A stretch of 48,951 bases of DNA from Paracoccaceae bacterium (GTDB lineage Bacteria; Pseudomonadota; Alphaproteobacteria; Rhodobacterales; Rhodobacteraceae). The first letter of the stretch is position 1, and each line of letters opens with the position of its first letter. The stretch covers positions 1 to 48,951 of the forward strand of contig JANQRL010000002.1 of NCBI GenBank assembly GCA_028284605.1, written 5' to 3'. The position numbers were made by a program, and so were the translations under genes. The notes under the pieces were generated by a model. It ran no database searches. It was not told where the DNA came from and saw nothing but the letters and a program-made list of their open reading frames with translations. Of this stretch, positions 25,861 through 35,138 are shown piece by piece.

Positions 25861-27842
25861 TGATCCAGGAAACTCCGGAGCTTCCGGCTGCGGCTCGGAT
25901 GCTTCAGCTTTCTGAGCGCCTTGGCTTCGATCTGGCGGATGCGTTCGCGGGTCACGCTGAATTGCTGGCCCACTTCCTCAAGCGTGTGGTCGGTGTTCAT
26001 GCCGATGCCGAAGCGCATGCGGAGGACCCGTTCCTCGCGTGGGGTCAAAGAGGCCAGCACCCGGGTCGTCGTCTCTTTCAGGTTCTCCTGGATCGCTGAA
26101 TCCAAAGGCAGAACCGCATTCTTGTCCTCGATGAAATCGCCGAGCTGCGAATCCTCCTCGTCGCCAATCGGCGTCTCCAGCGAAATCGGCTCCTTGGCGA
26201 TCTTCATCACCTTGCGAACCTTTTCGAGGGGCATCTGGAGCTTCTCGGCCAATTCCTCCGGCGTCGGCTCCCGGCCGATTTCGTGGAGCATCTGGCGCCC
26301 GGTCCGGACCAGCTTGTTGATCGTCTCGATCATGTGGACCGGAATACGGATCGTGCGCGCCTGGTCGGCAATGGACCGGGTAATGGCCTGACGAATCCAC
26401 CAGGTCGCATAGGTAGAGAACTTATAGCCCCGGCGGTATTCGAATTTATCGACCGCCTTCATCAGGCCGATATTGCCTTCCTGAATAAGATCGAGGAATT
26501 GCAGTCCGCGATTTGTGTATTTCTTGGCAATCGAAATCACCAGGCGGAGATTGGCCTCGACCATTTCCTTCTTGGCCTGGCGCGCCTCTTTCTCACCCTT
26601 CTGGACCTGCTGCACAATGCGGCGGAATTCGCCGATATCGACGCCGACATATTGCCCGACCTGGGCCATCTCGGCGCGCAATTCCTCCACCTTCGGCGTG
26701 GAGCGCTCGATAAAGGACTGCCAGGCGCGGCCGGTATTTTCCGCCATCCGGTCAAGCCAGGTCGGGTCGAGCTCGTAGCCACGATAGGCTTCGATGAATT
26801 CGCGCCGGTTGATCCGGGCCTGATCGGCGAGCTTCACCATCGCGCTGTCGATGGACATGATCCGCCGGTTGATCCCGTAAAGCTGGTCGATCAGCGCCTC
26901 GATCCGGTTGGTGTGCAGATGCAGCGAGTTGACCAGTTCCACGATCTCGGCGCGGAGCTTCTGATAGGTCTTCTCGTCCTTCGCGGAAAACGAGCTGTCC
27001 TCGTTCAGTTGCGCCGAAATCCGGGCGTCCTGCATCTCCGAGAGCTTGGCAAAGTCGCGCGCGATCAGGTCGAGGGTCTCCAGCACGCCGGGCTTCAGCG
27101 CGGCCTCCATGGCCGCGAGGCTCATATTCGCCTGATCGTCGTCGTCGTCATCCTCGTCCTTGGCGATCGGGTTGCCGTCGGCATCAAGCTCAGGCTGGTC
27201 CTCGCCGTCGCTCTTCTCCGGGCTGGCGCCGGTCTCCACGACCTGCTCGGTCTCCTCATCCTCGCCCATCTGGTTGCCGAAGGTGGTCTCCAGATCGATG
27301 ACATCGCGCAGCAGGATATCCTCGCCGAGCAATTCGTCGCGCCAGATGGTGATCGCCTGGAAGGTCAGCGGGCTCTCGCAGAGCCCCGCGATCATCGTGT
27401 TGCGGCCCGCCTCGATCCGCTTGGCGATGGCGATCTCGCCCTCGCGGCTGAGCAGCTCCACCGACCCCATCTCGCGCAGATACATCCGCACCGGATCGTC
27501 GGTGCGGTCGAGCTTCTCGGTCTCAGCCCCGGCGACAGCGACCTCGCGCGCGCCCTCGCGGGTGGCGACCTGGGTCGATTTCGCGGTCTCGTCCTCGACC
27601 TCTTCGCTTTCTTCCTCCTCGGTGACCTGGATGCCCATTTCCGAGAGCATCGACATCACGTCCTCGATCTGGTCGGAGGAGACCTGATCGGGCGGCAGCA
27701 CATGGTTGAGCTGGTCGTAGGTGATGTAGCCCCGCTCGCGGCCCTCGGCGATCATCTTCTTGACCGCCGCCTGGCTCATGTCGAAGGACACTTCGCTATC
27801 GGCAACGTCTTCCTTGCGGTCGTCAGTGTCCTTGGCGGCCAT
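25857..27842 (-). CDS. rpoD: RNA polymerase primary sigma factor RpoD (sigma-70)
   Basis: 661 aa, the housekeeping sigma factor. Seen: region 1.1 (about residues 20-80), an acidic linker with a run of D/E near 230-245 ([10 protein letters not shown]), region 2 with [19 protein letters not shown], region 3 with [20 protein letters not shown], and region 4.2 [20 protein letters not shown]. Length fits alphaproteobacterial RpoD. ATG at 27842, 125 bp after dnaG. The stop overlaps the start of the nuclease-like gene, so that gene should be read on the rpoD message. Confidence 0.98.
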   Translation of the reverse strand: MAAKDTDDRKEDVADSEVSFDMSQAAVKKMIAEGRERGYITYDQLNHVLPPDQVSSDQIEDVMSMLSEMGIQVTEEEESEEVEDETAKSTQVATREGAREVAVAGAETEKLDRTDDPVRMYLREMGSVELLSREGEIAIAKRIEAGRNTMIAGLCESPLTFQAITIWRDELLGEDILLRDVIDLETTFGNQMGEDEETEQVVETGASPEKSDGEDQPELDADGNPIAKDEDDDDDDQANMSLAAMEAALKPGVLETLDLIARDFAKLSEMQDARISAQLNEDSSFSAKDEKTYQKLRAEIVELVNSLHLHTNRIEALIDQLYGINRRIMSIDSAMVKLADQARINRREFIEAYRGYELDPTWLDRMAENTGRAWQSFIERSTPKVEELRAEMAQVGQYVGVDIGEFRRIVQQVQKGEKEARQAKKEMVEANLRLVISIAKKYTNRGLQFLDLIQEGNIGLMKAVDKFEYRRGYKFSTYATWWIRQAITRSIADQARTIRIPVHMIETINKLVRTGRQMLHEIGREPTPEELAEKLQMPLEKVRKVMKIAKEPISLETPIGDEEDSQLGDFIEDKNAVLPLDSAIQENLKETTTRVLASLTPREERVLRMRFGIGMNTDHTLEEVGQQFSVTRERIRQIEAKALRKLKHPSRSRKLRSFLDQ

Positions 27843-27884
27843 GGCGCACTCCTGTGGCTGGTCGGGCGGCAGGGTGATTCGGTC

Positions 27885-27904
27885 GATTCGCGTGGCTGCG
27901 AATC
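27885..27904. promoter_or_regulatory. Inverted repeat in dnaG-rpoD gap
   Basis: GATTCGC (27885-27891) and GCGAATC (27898-27904) with a 6-base spacer, in the leader of rpoD. It could be a weak hairpin for differential dnaG/rpoD expression or an operator. A further GATTCGC lies at about 27920. Function unknown. Confidence 0.35.
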
Positions 27905-27967
27905 AACCGGCGAAAGGGGTGATTCGCAAGCCGATTGCCGTGGAAAACATCGCTCTGTTGCGCGAGC

Positions 27968-29917
27968 TTAGGGCCGGCGCAGGCTCCGGCCCTTGCTGTA
28001 GTCGATGCGCTCCAGCAAATCGTGCAGATCACGGCGTTCCTGTCTGTCCATCAATGCACCGCTTTCTGCGGTCTCAAAGCTGCGGTCGTCCCCGGCGCTG
28101 CCGGCGGTGGCGCTCATCAGGACGTCGTTCGCTTGGATGATGCGCCACGTAATGTCTTCGCCGGACCATTCAAGGATATCTTCCTCGGCTTCCTGCACCC
28201 CCTGCCGGTGGCGACGGTCGGCATCGAGGAGCGCAAGCTCCGCGGCGACGAGATCGCGGACCTCCCCGATGGGCCGGTCGGCGGGACGGAGGATGGAGTG
28301 GATGCGGATGTAAGGGTTGGCCAGGATCGCCTCGGCATCGTCGGCGAGGCCGAGGGCGCGGAGCTGCTCCCAGGGGTCCGTCTCTGCGCCCTCGCCGGCG
28401 AGAACGTCGGCGATCCGCGCATGGCCGTCATCGACGAATTCGAACCCGTCGAGGCCGCGCCTCAGGGCATCGGCAAGCTCCTGGTAACGGGCCAGGAACC
28501 CGGCGACGATCAGCTTTTCGCGCACGAGGTCGAAGGCGATCACGCTGTCGGCGGCGCCGAGGAGTGAGGTCTTCGCCGAGGAGGTCGCCCCGCCGGGCGC
28601 CGCGCCCTTGCGGCTCCAATTGTCGCGCCGAGGCGGTGCGAAATGCGCCCAGCGCAGCTGCTTGATCGCATCGCGATAATGCCCCTGCACCGTGCGGTCG
28701 TTGATCCGGCCCGTGGCGGCGGCGAGGCGGGAGTCGAGGTCGGCGCGCTGTTCCGGCGTGTCGGCGGGCGCGGCATCCCGCTCCCGGGTCCAGAGCATCT
28801 CATGGAGCGGCGTGGCCTTCTCAAGAAGGGCCGAGAGCGCCTGCTTGCCGCGTTCCTTGAGGAAGTCGTCGGGGTCGAGACCGGCGGGCAAGGTCACGAA
28901 TTGCAGCGACCGCCCGGGCAGGAGATGCGGCAGCGCGAGGTCGATGAGCCGGTGCGCCGCCCGCTGACCCGCCGCGTCACCGTCGAGCATCACGATGGGC
29001 ACCGGCGCCACACGCCAGAGGAAGGCCAGTTGCGTCTCGGTGATCGCCGTCCCAAGCGGCGCCACGGCCCCGGCGAACCCCGCCTCGCCCAGGGCGATCA
29101 CGTCCATGTAGCCTTCGGCCACGATCAGCGGCGCGCCCTTCCCCGCCGCCTCCCGCGCGGGCCCGAGATTGTAGAGCGTCCGGCCCTTGTCGAAGAGTTC
29201 GGTTTCGGGCGAGTTGAGGTACTTCGCGCTCTCGCCCGGGTCCATCGCCCGCCCGCCGAAGGCAATCGCCCGGCCCCGCGCGTCGCGGATCGGGAACATG
29301 ATCCGATGCCGGAACGTGTCATAGGGCGCCTTGCCCGTCGTGGAGGGTTTCGCGAGCCCCGCATCGAGCAAGAGCTGCCCGTCCACCCCCTTGCCCGTCA
29401 GATGATCCCAGAGCCCCTGCCAGCCGGGCGGCGCGAGGCCGATCTCCCACCGATCAAGGGCGTCTTCGTCGAGCCTCCGCCCCTTCAGATAGTCCCGCGC
29501 CTCCGCCCCGGCGGCCTTGCGCAGCTCAAGCCGGTAGAACCGGACCGCCTGCTCCATAACCTCAGCCAACTGGCCCAGCCGGTCCGCCTTCTGCTGCGCC
29601 TGGGGGTCGCGTTCGGGCATCTGCATGCCCGCCTCACCGGCGAGAATGCGCACCGCCTCGATGAAATCGACATTCTCGGTCTCGCGCACGAAGGTAATCG
29701 CGTCCCCCTTCGCGTGACAGCCGAAGCAGTAATAAAACCCTTTCTTATCATCGACATGGAAGCTCGCCGTCTTTTCCTGGTGGAACGGACACGGCGCCCA
29801 CATGTCGCCCTTGGCCTGGTTCGACTTCCTGGCGTCCCACATGACCTTCCGGCCCACCACATCGGCGATGCTGAGGCGGGTACGGAGTTCGTCGAGGAAT
29901 CCGGGCGGCAGGCTCAT
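27968..29917 (-). CDS. dnaG: DNA primase
   Basis: 649 aa; makes RNA primers for replication. Seen: N-terminal zinc-binding domain with C43, H46, C64 and C67 (CPFHQEKTASF and FYYCFGCHAKGD), RNA polymerase core with AEGYMDVIALGEAGF and the TOPRIM motif IVMLDGDAAGQRA, then DPDDFLKERG, and a C-terminal DnaB-binding region. ATG at 29917; no strong Shine-Dalgarno. It lies upstream of rpoD as in the classical macromolecular synthesis operon, and only 16 bp after soxG, so read-through from the sarcosine oxidase operon is possible. Confidence 0.97.
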   Translation of the reverse strand: MSLPPGFLDELRTRLSIADVVGRKVMWDARKSNQAKGDMWAPCPFHQEKTASFHVDDKKGFYYCFGCHAKGDAITFVRETENVDFIEAVRILAGEAGMQMPERDPQAQQKADRLGQLAEVMEQAVRFYRLELRKAAGAEARDYLKGRRLDEDALDRWEIGLAPPGWQGLWDHLTGKGVDGQLLLDAGLAKPSTTGKAPYDTFRHRIMFPIRDARGRAIAFGGRAMDPGESAKYLNSPETELFDKGRTLYNLGPAREAAGKGAPLIVAEGYMDVIALGEAGFAGAVAPLGTAITETQLAFLWRVAPVPIVMLDGDAAGQRAAHRLIDLALPHLLPGRSLQFVTLPAGLDPDDFLKERGKQALSALLEKATPLHEMLWTRERDAAPADTPEQRADLDSRLAAATGRINDRTVQGHYRDAIKQLRWAHFAPPRRDNWSRKGAAPGGATSSAKTSLLGAADSVIAFDLVREKLIVAGFLARYQELADALRRGLDGFEFVDDGHARIADVLAGEGAETDPWEQLRALGLADDAEAILANPYIRIHSILRPADRPIGEVRDLVAAELALLDADRRHRQGVQEAEEDILEWSGEDITWRIIQANDVLMSATAGSAGDDRSFETAESGALMDRQERRDLHDLLERIDYSKGRSLRRP

Positions 29918-29933
29918 GGCCCGGCAGTATCGG

Positions 29934-30488
29934 CTAGTCCGGCCTCGCCGCCAAGGCCCGCCGTGCGGCCATGGCTTCCATCGCCTCGGTCAGCTCGTGG
30001 ACGAGGCTTCCGGCCATCGATCGGAACACCATCATCTCAAAGCGGGCCGCGCCGAGCCGTGTGACCGAGCCGGTCATGTGGCCGATCAGCGTCCGGGCGG
30101 TGTGGCCGCGCTTCAGGACGCCCAGATCGACGGGAACGAGGCGGGCCAGAACCTCCGCCGCGTCGGCCCCCGCGATCTCGACCACGGCATAGGCGTCCGA
30201 AAGATCGCTCACGGCGGCGCCGGGCAGGTCCGGCGGCTCTGCCCCGATCAGCAGCGCCTGTCCGGGCGCCACCCAGAGCGCGCGCACGCCATCGGCCGAC
30301 TGGCTCCGGTTCGGCGCCGGCAGGCCGACGCCCAGCGCGTCCTTCAACACGGCGCTGACCGCCTTCGCCTGCCCTCTGAACGGCGCGACCAGGTGCATCG
30401 GGCCGGGTTCCGCCTCCGTCACCCGGACGGTGCCGATGTCAACCGGCAGGAGCCCCGCACAGGGGGTTTGGGCCACGAGCCTAGTCAC
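29934..30488 (-). CDS. soxG: Sarcosine oxidase gamma subunit
   Basis: 184 aa; small subunit of the heterotetrameric sarcosine oxidase, structurally GcvT-like. Seen: VRVTEAEPGPMHLVAPFRG, ALWVAPGQALLIG, DLSDAYAVVEIAGADAAEVLARLVPVDL and a C-terminal MMVFRSMAGSLVHELTEAMEA. Starts at a GTG at 30488, overlapping the soxA stop by 8 bases; the frame upstream is antisense-type noise. Last gene of soxBDAG. The soxG family usually has about 180-200 aa, so it is complete. Confidence 0.92.
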   Translation of the reverse strand: MTRLVAQTPCAGLLPVDIGTVRVTEAEPGPMHLVAPFRGQAKAVSAVLKDALGVGLPAPNRSQSADGVRALWVAPGQALLIGAEPPDLPGAAVSDLSDAYAVVEIAGADAAEVLARLVPVDLGVLKRGHTARTLIGHMTGSVTRLGAARFEMMVFRSMAGSLVHELTEAMEAMAARRALAARPD

Positions 30489-33411
30489 GCATCCGCCCTC
30501 CCTCGGGGTCGAAGAAGACCGGATGGCAGACTTCGCAAAGCACCTCCGCCCCGCGCAGATGGTCCACCATCCGCACCGTCTCGCCATAGCGCTCCGGGCC
30601 TTTGGTAAGGAACCCGATCCCGAGATGGGTGCCGAGCGTCGGCGACCAGCAATTCGACGAGACATGGCCTTGCGCATTCACCCGCACCGCCTCAGCCGTC
30701 TTCTCAAAGAGATGCGCCCCGGCGAAGAGCGCCTGATCCGGCTCCTTCACCCGCAGTCCCACAAGCTGCGGCCGCTCCGGATCGAGAAGTCCCGGACGCC
30801 CGGCCGCGGCGCGGCCGATACTCTCCTTCTTCTGGCTCACCATCCGGCCCATGCCGAGGTCGAAGGCCGTCACCCGCCCGTCGATCTCGGCATGGGTGAT
30901 GAACCCTTTCTCGATCCGGAGCACATTCAGCGCCTCCATCCCGTAGGCGCCGCCGCCGAGGCTCTCGGCCTGGGCCACGAGCAGACGGTAGAGGCTGGCG
31001 CCGTAGCGGGACGGTACGGCGAGCTCATAGCCGCGCTCGCCGGAAAACGAGATGCGGAAGAGGCGCGCCGCGACGCCACCGACCGCCACCGCCCCATGGC
31101 TCATGAACGGCCAACCGGTGCTCTCGAAACCGCCATCGAGCACGGCCCCCAGCACTTCATCGGCCAAGGGCCCTGCAATGGCGAACTGCGCCCATTGCTC
31201 GGTGGCCGAGGCGATCTGGACATCGAGATCGGGCCGCAGCACCTGCCGGGCAAATTCGAGATGCGTCATGACCTGCCCCGCCGCCGCAGTGGTCGTGGTG
31301 ATGACATAGTGGCCATCGGCAAACCGCGCCGCGGTGCCGTCATCCATCACATGGCCGTCCTCGCGCAGCATCAACCCGTAGCGCACGCGCCCCGGCTTCA
31401 GCGTCGACATCGTGCCGGCATAGGCGAAATCGAGGAACGCCGCCGCATCCGGCCCCTGCACGTCGATCTTGCCCAGGGTGGAGACGTCCACGACACCGAC
31501 CGCCGCGCGTACCATCCGCACCTCGCGGTCGCAGGAGTGCCGCCAGGTCGTCTCGCCCGGTCTCGGGTAGTAGGAGGGCCGGAACCAGAGCCCGGCCTCG
31601 ATCATCGGCGCGCCGCGGTCGCGGCTGGCGGCGTCGGAGGTGGTGCGGCGTTCAGGCGCGAAGCCCGGCCCCTCAGCCCCGGCGCCCAGCGCGCCGATGG
31701 CAACCGGAGAATAGGGCGGCCGAAACGTGGTGGTGCCGGTTTCGGGGATCGTCCGCCCGGTGGCATCGGCCAGAACGGCCAGCGCGGCGACGTTGGAATT
31801 CTTCCCCTGATCCGTCGCCATCCCCTGCGTCGTGTAGCGCTTCATATGCTCGACAGAGCGGTAGTTCTCCTGCGCAGCGAGGGTCACATCCTTCACGGTC
31901 ACGTCGTTCTGAAAATCGAGCCAGGCGCGCGCCTTGCCCGGCACCGCCCAGAGCGCGCGGATATGGTAGGGCCGGTCCTCGGCCTCCGGTACGGCGATGT
32001 CCGGCGCGGTCTGCCCCAGTTCGCCCAGCGCCTCCTTGGCCGCCGTAATGCCGGCAGCGAGGCACCCGGCCGTGGAGAACGTGCCGTTCGCCGCCCCGGC
32101 GACTCTGAGGCCCGGCACGGCGCCGGGGCTCGGGACAAAGGCGAGCAGGTCTTCGTCCCAAACGGGCCGCCCGTTCATGTGGCAGGTCAGGTGGACGCTC
32201 GGGTTCCAGCCGCCGGACATGGCGAGGCAATCGGCCTGGATGGTGTGACTGTTGCCGCCCTTGGTCACGGTGATCTCGGTCAGGCCCAGCCGCCCCTTCG
32301 TACCGGTCACGACCGCCCCCGAATGGAACGGAACATCGAGATCGGTCTCCGCGTCCTCCCGCGCATCGATCAGCGCCGCCACCTTCACCCCGGCATCGCA
32401 CAGGTCGGCGGCGGTCCGGTGCGCGTCATCATTGTTGCCGAAGACCGCGACCGCGCGCCCCGGACTCACCCCCCAGCGATTGAGATAGGCGCGCACGGCC
32501 CCAGCCGTCATGATCCCGGGCCGGTCGTTGTCCGGCAAGGCCAAGGGCCGCTCCAAAGCCCCGCCGCAGAGCACCGCCCGCTTCGCCGCGATGCGCCAGA
32601 AGCAGTCCCGGGGCAGATGCTCGGCCCGGGGCACATGATGGCCGACCCGCTCCAGCGCGCCATAGCTGCCCTGGTCGTAGGCTCCGGTGACGGTGGTGCG
32701 CGGCATCAGCCGGACATTCTCCATCACCGCCAGCTCCGCGACGATGCCGGCGGCCCAGACAGGACCCGGCGCCCCGTCGACCTCCTCCCGCTCGGCCAGC
32801 AGCCGCCCGCCCATCCGGGCATCCTCGTCGGCGAGGATCACCCGGGCCCCGGCGCGCCCCGCGGTCAGCGCCGCCATCAGCCCCGCCGGCCCCGCCCCGA
32901 TCACCAGAAGATCGCAGAAGGCGAAGGCCCGCTCGCTGCGCCCCGGATCGGGCTGCCCGCTCAGCGCCCCGAGCCCGGCGGCGCGGCGGATAATCGGCTC
33001 GTAGATGGCCTCCCAGAAAGCGCGCGGCCACATGAAGGTCTTGTAGTAGAACCCGGCGGAGAGAAACGGCGCGAAGAGGTCGTTGACGCTCAGGATGTCG
33101 CGTTCGAGGGAGGGCCAGCGGTTCTGGCTGACCGCTACCAGCCCGTCATGCAACTCCTGCACCGTCGCCCGGATATTGGGTTCCGCCCCAGCCCCCTCAC
33201 CAACGGTGACGAGCGCGTTCGGCTCCTCCGACCCGGCGGTCAGAATGCCCCGCGGCCGGTGATACTTGAACGACCGCCCGACGAGCCGGATGTCATTGGC
33301 CAGGAGCGCCGCGGCAAGGGTGTCGCCCTCCCGCCCGCTGAGCCGCTTGCCGTCAAAGGAGAACGCGAGCGCCGCCCCCTCCGGATCGAGCCCCCGCCCC
33401 GCGATCCGCAT
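30481..33411 (-). CDS. soxA: Sarcosine oxidase alpha subunit
   Basis: 976 aa; large subunit of heterotetrameric sarcosine oxidase, which oxidatively demethylates N-methylglycine and passes the methyl to tetrahydrofolate. Seen: N-terminal region with RGILTAGSEEPNA, a dinucleotide-binding LLVIGAGPAGLMAALTAGRA around residue 168, a second domain with AGAANGTFSTAGCLAAGI, and a C-terminal aminomethyltransferase (GcvT-like) part from about 590 with VSTLGKIDVQGPDAAAFLD and SFSGERGYELAVPS, the THF-binding half. ATG at 33411, sharing one base with the soxD stop (TGATG). Full length. Confidence 0.97.
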   Translation of the reverse strand: MRIAGRGLDPEGAALAFSFDGKRLSGREGDTLAAALLANDIRLVGRSFKYHRPRGILTAGSEEPNALVTVGEGAGAEPNIRATVQELHDGLVAVSQNRWPSLERDILSVNDLFAPFLSAGFYYKTFMWPRAFWEAIYEPIIRRAAGLGALSGQPDPGRSERAFAFCDLLVIGAGPAGLMAALTAGRAGARVILADEDARMGGRLLAEREEVDGAPGPVWAAGIVAELAVMENVRLMPRTTVTGAYDQGSYGALERVGHHVPRAEHLPRDCFWRIAAKRAVLCGGALERPLALPDNDRPGIMTAGAVRAYLNRWGVSPGRAVAVFGNNDDAHRTAADLCDAGVKVAALIDAREDAETDLDVPFHSGAVVTGTKGRLGLTEITVTKGGNSHTIQADCLAMSGGWNPSVHLTCHMNGRPVWDEDLLAFVPSPGAVPGLRVAGAANGTFSTAGCLAAGITAAKEALGELGQTAPDIAVPEAEDRPYHIRALWAVPGKARAWLDFQNDVTVKDVTLAAQENYRSVEHMKRYTTQGMATDQGKNSNVAALAVLADATGRTIPETGTTTFRPPYSPVAIGALGAGAEGPGFAPERRTTSDAASRDRGAPMIEAGLWFRPSYYPRPGETTWRHSCDREVRMVRAAVGVVDVSTLGKIDVQGPDAAAFLDFAYAGTMSTLKPGRVRYGLMLREDGHVMDDGTAARFADGHYVITTTTAAAGQVMTHLEFARQVLRPDLDVQIASATEQWAQFAIAGPLADEVLGAVLDGGFESTGWPFMSHGAVAVGGVAARLFRISFSGERGYELAVPSRYGASLYRLLVAQAESLGGGAYGMEALNVLRIEKGFITHAEIDGRVTAFDLGMGRMVSQKKESIGRAAAGRPGLLDPERPQLVGLRVKEPDQALFAGAHLFEKTAEAVRVNAQGHVSSNCWSPTLGTHLGIGFLTKGPERYGETVRMVDHLRGAEVLCEVCHPVFFDPEGGRMRD

Positions 33412-33662
33412 CAGCCCGGCTCCCGGGCGGGTTCGACGCTCAGAACCTCATGGGTCACGGTGTTGCGGGTCACGATCAGCCAGGTCCCGGTGGGATCGTG
33501 GTACCAGAACTCCCGGCTCTCCCCGGCGGGGTTCTCGCGCAGGTGCAGGTAGGCGTCCCACTCCGCGGACCACTCCCCCTCGGGCCGCTCCAGAACCGCG
33601 CCGCCGCGCACGGAAAACTCCCGGCTGTCGCGGTCGCCGCTAAAGGGACAGGTCAGGCGCAT
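33411..33662 (-). CDS. soxD: Sarcosine oxidase delta subunit, zinc ligands partly missing
   Basis: 83 aa; small subunit that normally holds a zinc ion with three Cys and one His. Seen: MRLTCPFSGDRDSREF and a core WYHDPTGTWLIV followed by RNTVTHEVLSVE. Usual homologues read CPxCG and HxxGC at these sites; here the second Cys of the first pair is Ser8 (AGC codon) and the Cys after the His is Gly/Thr (HDPTGT). C5 and H55 remain. ATG at 33662; the frame extends 32 codons upstream but overlaps the end of soxB. Its TGA overlaps the soxA start. Confidence 0.9.
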   Translation of the reverse strand: MRLTCPFSGDRDSREFSVRGGAVLERPEGEWSAEWDAYLHLRENPAGESREFWYHDPTGTWLIVTRNTVTHEVLSVEPAREPG

Positions 33663-33720
33663 CCGATCCTCTTCATTTGGCCCAAAATACTCCCGCCGGA
33701 GGCTCCCATCCTCTCCACCT

Positions 33721-34974
33721 TCAATGCAGGTTGTGCTGAGAGCCGGTGCCCTCTTCATCCATCAGCCCGGCCCCGGTCGCGAAGCGGTCGAGCCGGTAGC
33801 GCGCCGCCGGCGCGTGCGGCCGATCCGTGGCGATCAGATGGGCGAAGGAGAAGCCCGAGCCCGGCACCGCCTTGAACCCGCCATAACACCAGCCGCAATT
33901 GAGGTAGAGCCCCTCGACAGGCGTCCTGTCGATGATCGGCGAGCCGTCGGGCGACATGTCCATGATCCCGCCCCAGCTCCGCAAGACCTTGGCCCGCCCG
34001 ATCATCGGCATCAGCGCCAGCCCGGCCTCCATCACATGCTCGGCGGCGGGCGGGTTCCCGCGCGCTGCATAGGACGGGTAGAAGTCGAGATCGCCTCCGA
34101 AGACGAGCCCGCCCTTGTCGGACTGGCTGATGTAGAAATGCCCCATGCCGAAGGTGACGACGTGGTCGAGGCAGGGCTTCAGCCCCTCGGTGACAAAGGC
34201 CTGGAGGACATGGCTCTCGATCGGCAGGCGCAGGCCCGCCAGCGCCGCGACCTGGCTTGACCGGCCCGCGACAACGATGCCGATCTTCTTCGCCCGGATC
34301 GCGCCGCGGGTCGTCTGCACACCCGTCACCCGACCGTTGTCGATGTCGATCCCCGTCACCTCGCAGTTCTGGATCAGATCGACGCCGCGCCGGTCGGCGC
34401 CCCGTGCATAGCCCCAGGCCACGGCATCGTGCCGGGCTGTGCCGCCCCGCGGGTGGTAGAGACCGCCATAGATCGGGAATCGCAGGTTGTCGAAATCGAG
34501 ATAGGGCAGGATCGCGCGCACCCCCTCACGGTCAAGCAGAATCGCGTCGTCCCCCTGATTGACCATGGCATTGCCGCGCCGCGCCGCCGCGTCACGCTGG
34601 CCGTCGGAATGGAACAGATTGATGACCCCGCGCTGGGAATGCATCACGTTGAAATTGAGCTCGCGCTCCATCCCCTCCCAGAGCTTCAGGGAATGGGAGT
34701 AGAACTCCGAATTGCCGGGCAGCCCGTAATTGGCGCGCACGATGGTGGTGTTGCGCCCGACATTGCCGCCGCCGAGATAGCCCTTCTCCAGCACCGCGAC
34801 ATTGGTCAGGCCATGTTCCTTGGCGAGGTAGAAGGCCGTGGCGAGCCCGTGGCCGCCGCCGCCGATAATGAGGATATCGTAATCCGGCTTCGGCTCCGGA
34901 TCGCGCCAGACCGGTTTCCAGCCGCGCTGGCTCGTCAGCGCTTCCTTGATGATGCGAAGGCCCGAATAGCCCAT
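33721..34974 (-). CDS. soxB: Sarcosine oxidase beta subunit
   Basis: 417 aa; flavoprotein subunit with FAD and, in the family, covalent FMN. Seen: LIIGGGGHGLATAFYLAKEHG (FAD dinucleotide fold, residues about 35-55), VLEKGYLGGGNVGRNTTIVR, GGLYHPRGGTARHDAVAWG with candidate flavin-linking histidines H174 and H182, and C-terminal GWCYGGFKAVPGSG. The start ATG at 34974 gives the normal 417 aa; the frame upstream is not used. It heads the soxBDAG order. Its promoter must lie in the gap to gdhA, where paired hairpins also sit. Confidence 0.96.
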   Translation of the reverse strand: MGYSGLRIIKEALTSQRGWKPVWRDPEPKPDYDILIIGGGGHGLATAFYLAKEHGLTNVAVLEKGYLGGGNVGRNTTIVRANYGLPGNSEFYSHSLKLWEGMERELNFNVMHSQRGVINLFHSDGQRDAAARRGNAMVNQGDDAILLDREGVRAILPYLDFDNLRFPIYGGLYHPRGGTARHDAVAWGYARGADRRGVDLIQNCEVTGIDIDNGRVTGVQTTRGAIRAKKIGIVVAGRSSQVAALAGLRLPIESHVLQAFVTEGLKPCLDHVVTFGMGHFYISQSDKGGLVFGGDLDFYPSYAARGNPPAAEHVMEAGLALMPMIGRAKVLRSWGGIMDMSPDGSPIIDRTPVEGLYLNCGWCYGGFKAVPGSGFSFAHLIATDRPHAPAARYRLDRFATGAGLMDEEGTGSQHNLH

Positions 34975-35074
34975 CACGAACCGCCCATGGAGCTCTCCCC
35001 GTCGGCGAGAGCCTAGCGACGGGGTCGCTCTGCGCAACGCCGCTTTCCGACACCGCGGTGCCGCTCCGCGACAG

Positions 35075-35122
35075 CGTTTTCCGATCCCGGAAAACGTCGA
35101 CGGAAAATGTCGTCATTTTCCG
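35075..35122. repeat. Paired hairpins between gdhA and soxB
   Basis: Two adjacent 9-bp stems: CGTTTTCCG/CGGAAAACG (35075-35083 with 35088-35096, loop ATCC) and CGGAAAATG/CATTTTCCG (35101-35109 with 35114-35122, loop TCGT). They lie just beyond the gdhA stop (35139) and before the soxB start on the same strand, so a terminator or processing role for gdhA is plausible. Confidence 0.65.
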
Positions 35123-35138
35123 CCCCCGGCGGCCGCCG

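Noticed and set aside
26283-27971. Long plus-strand frame opposite rpoD
   Set aside because: Antisense to rpoD, which is unambiguous; the predicted protein is a leucine/valine/aspartate reflection of its codons.
30430-33552. 1040-codon plus-strand frame over soxA and soxG
   Set aside because: Antisense to the sarcosine oxidase alpha and gamma subunit genes; proline/arginine-rich noise.
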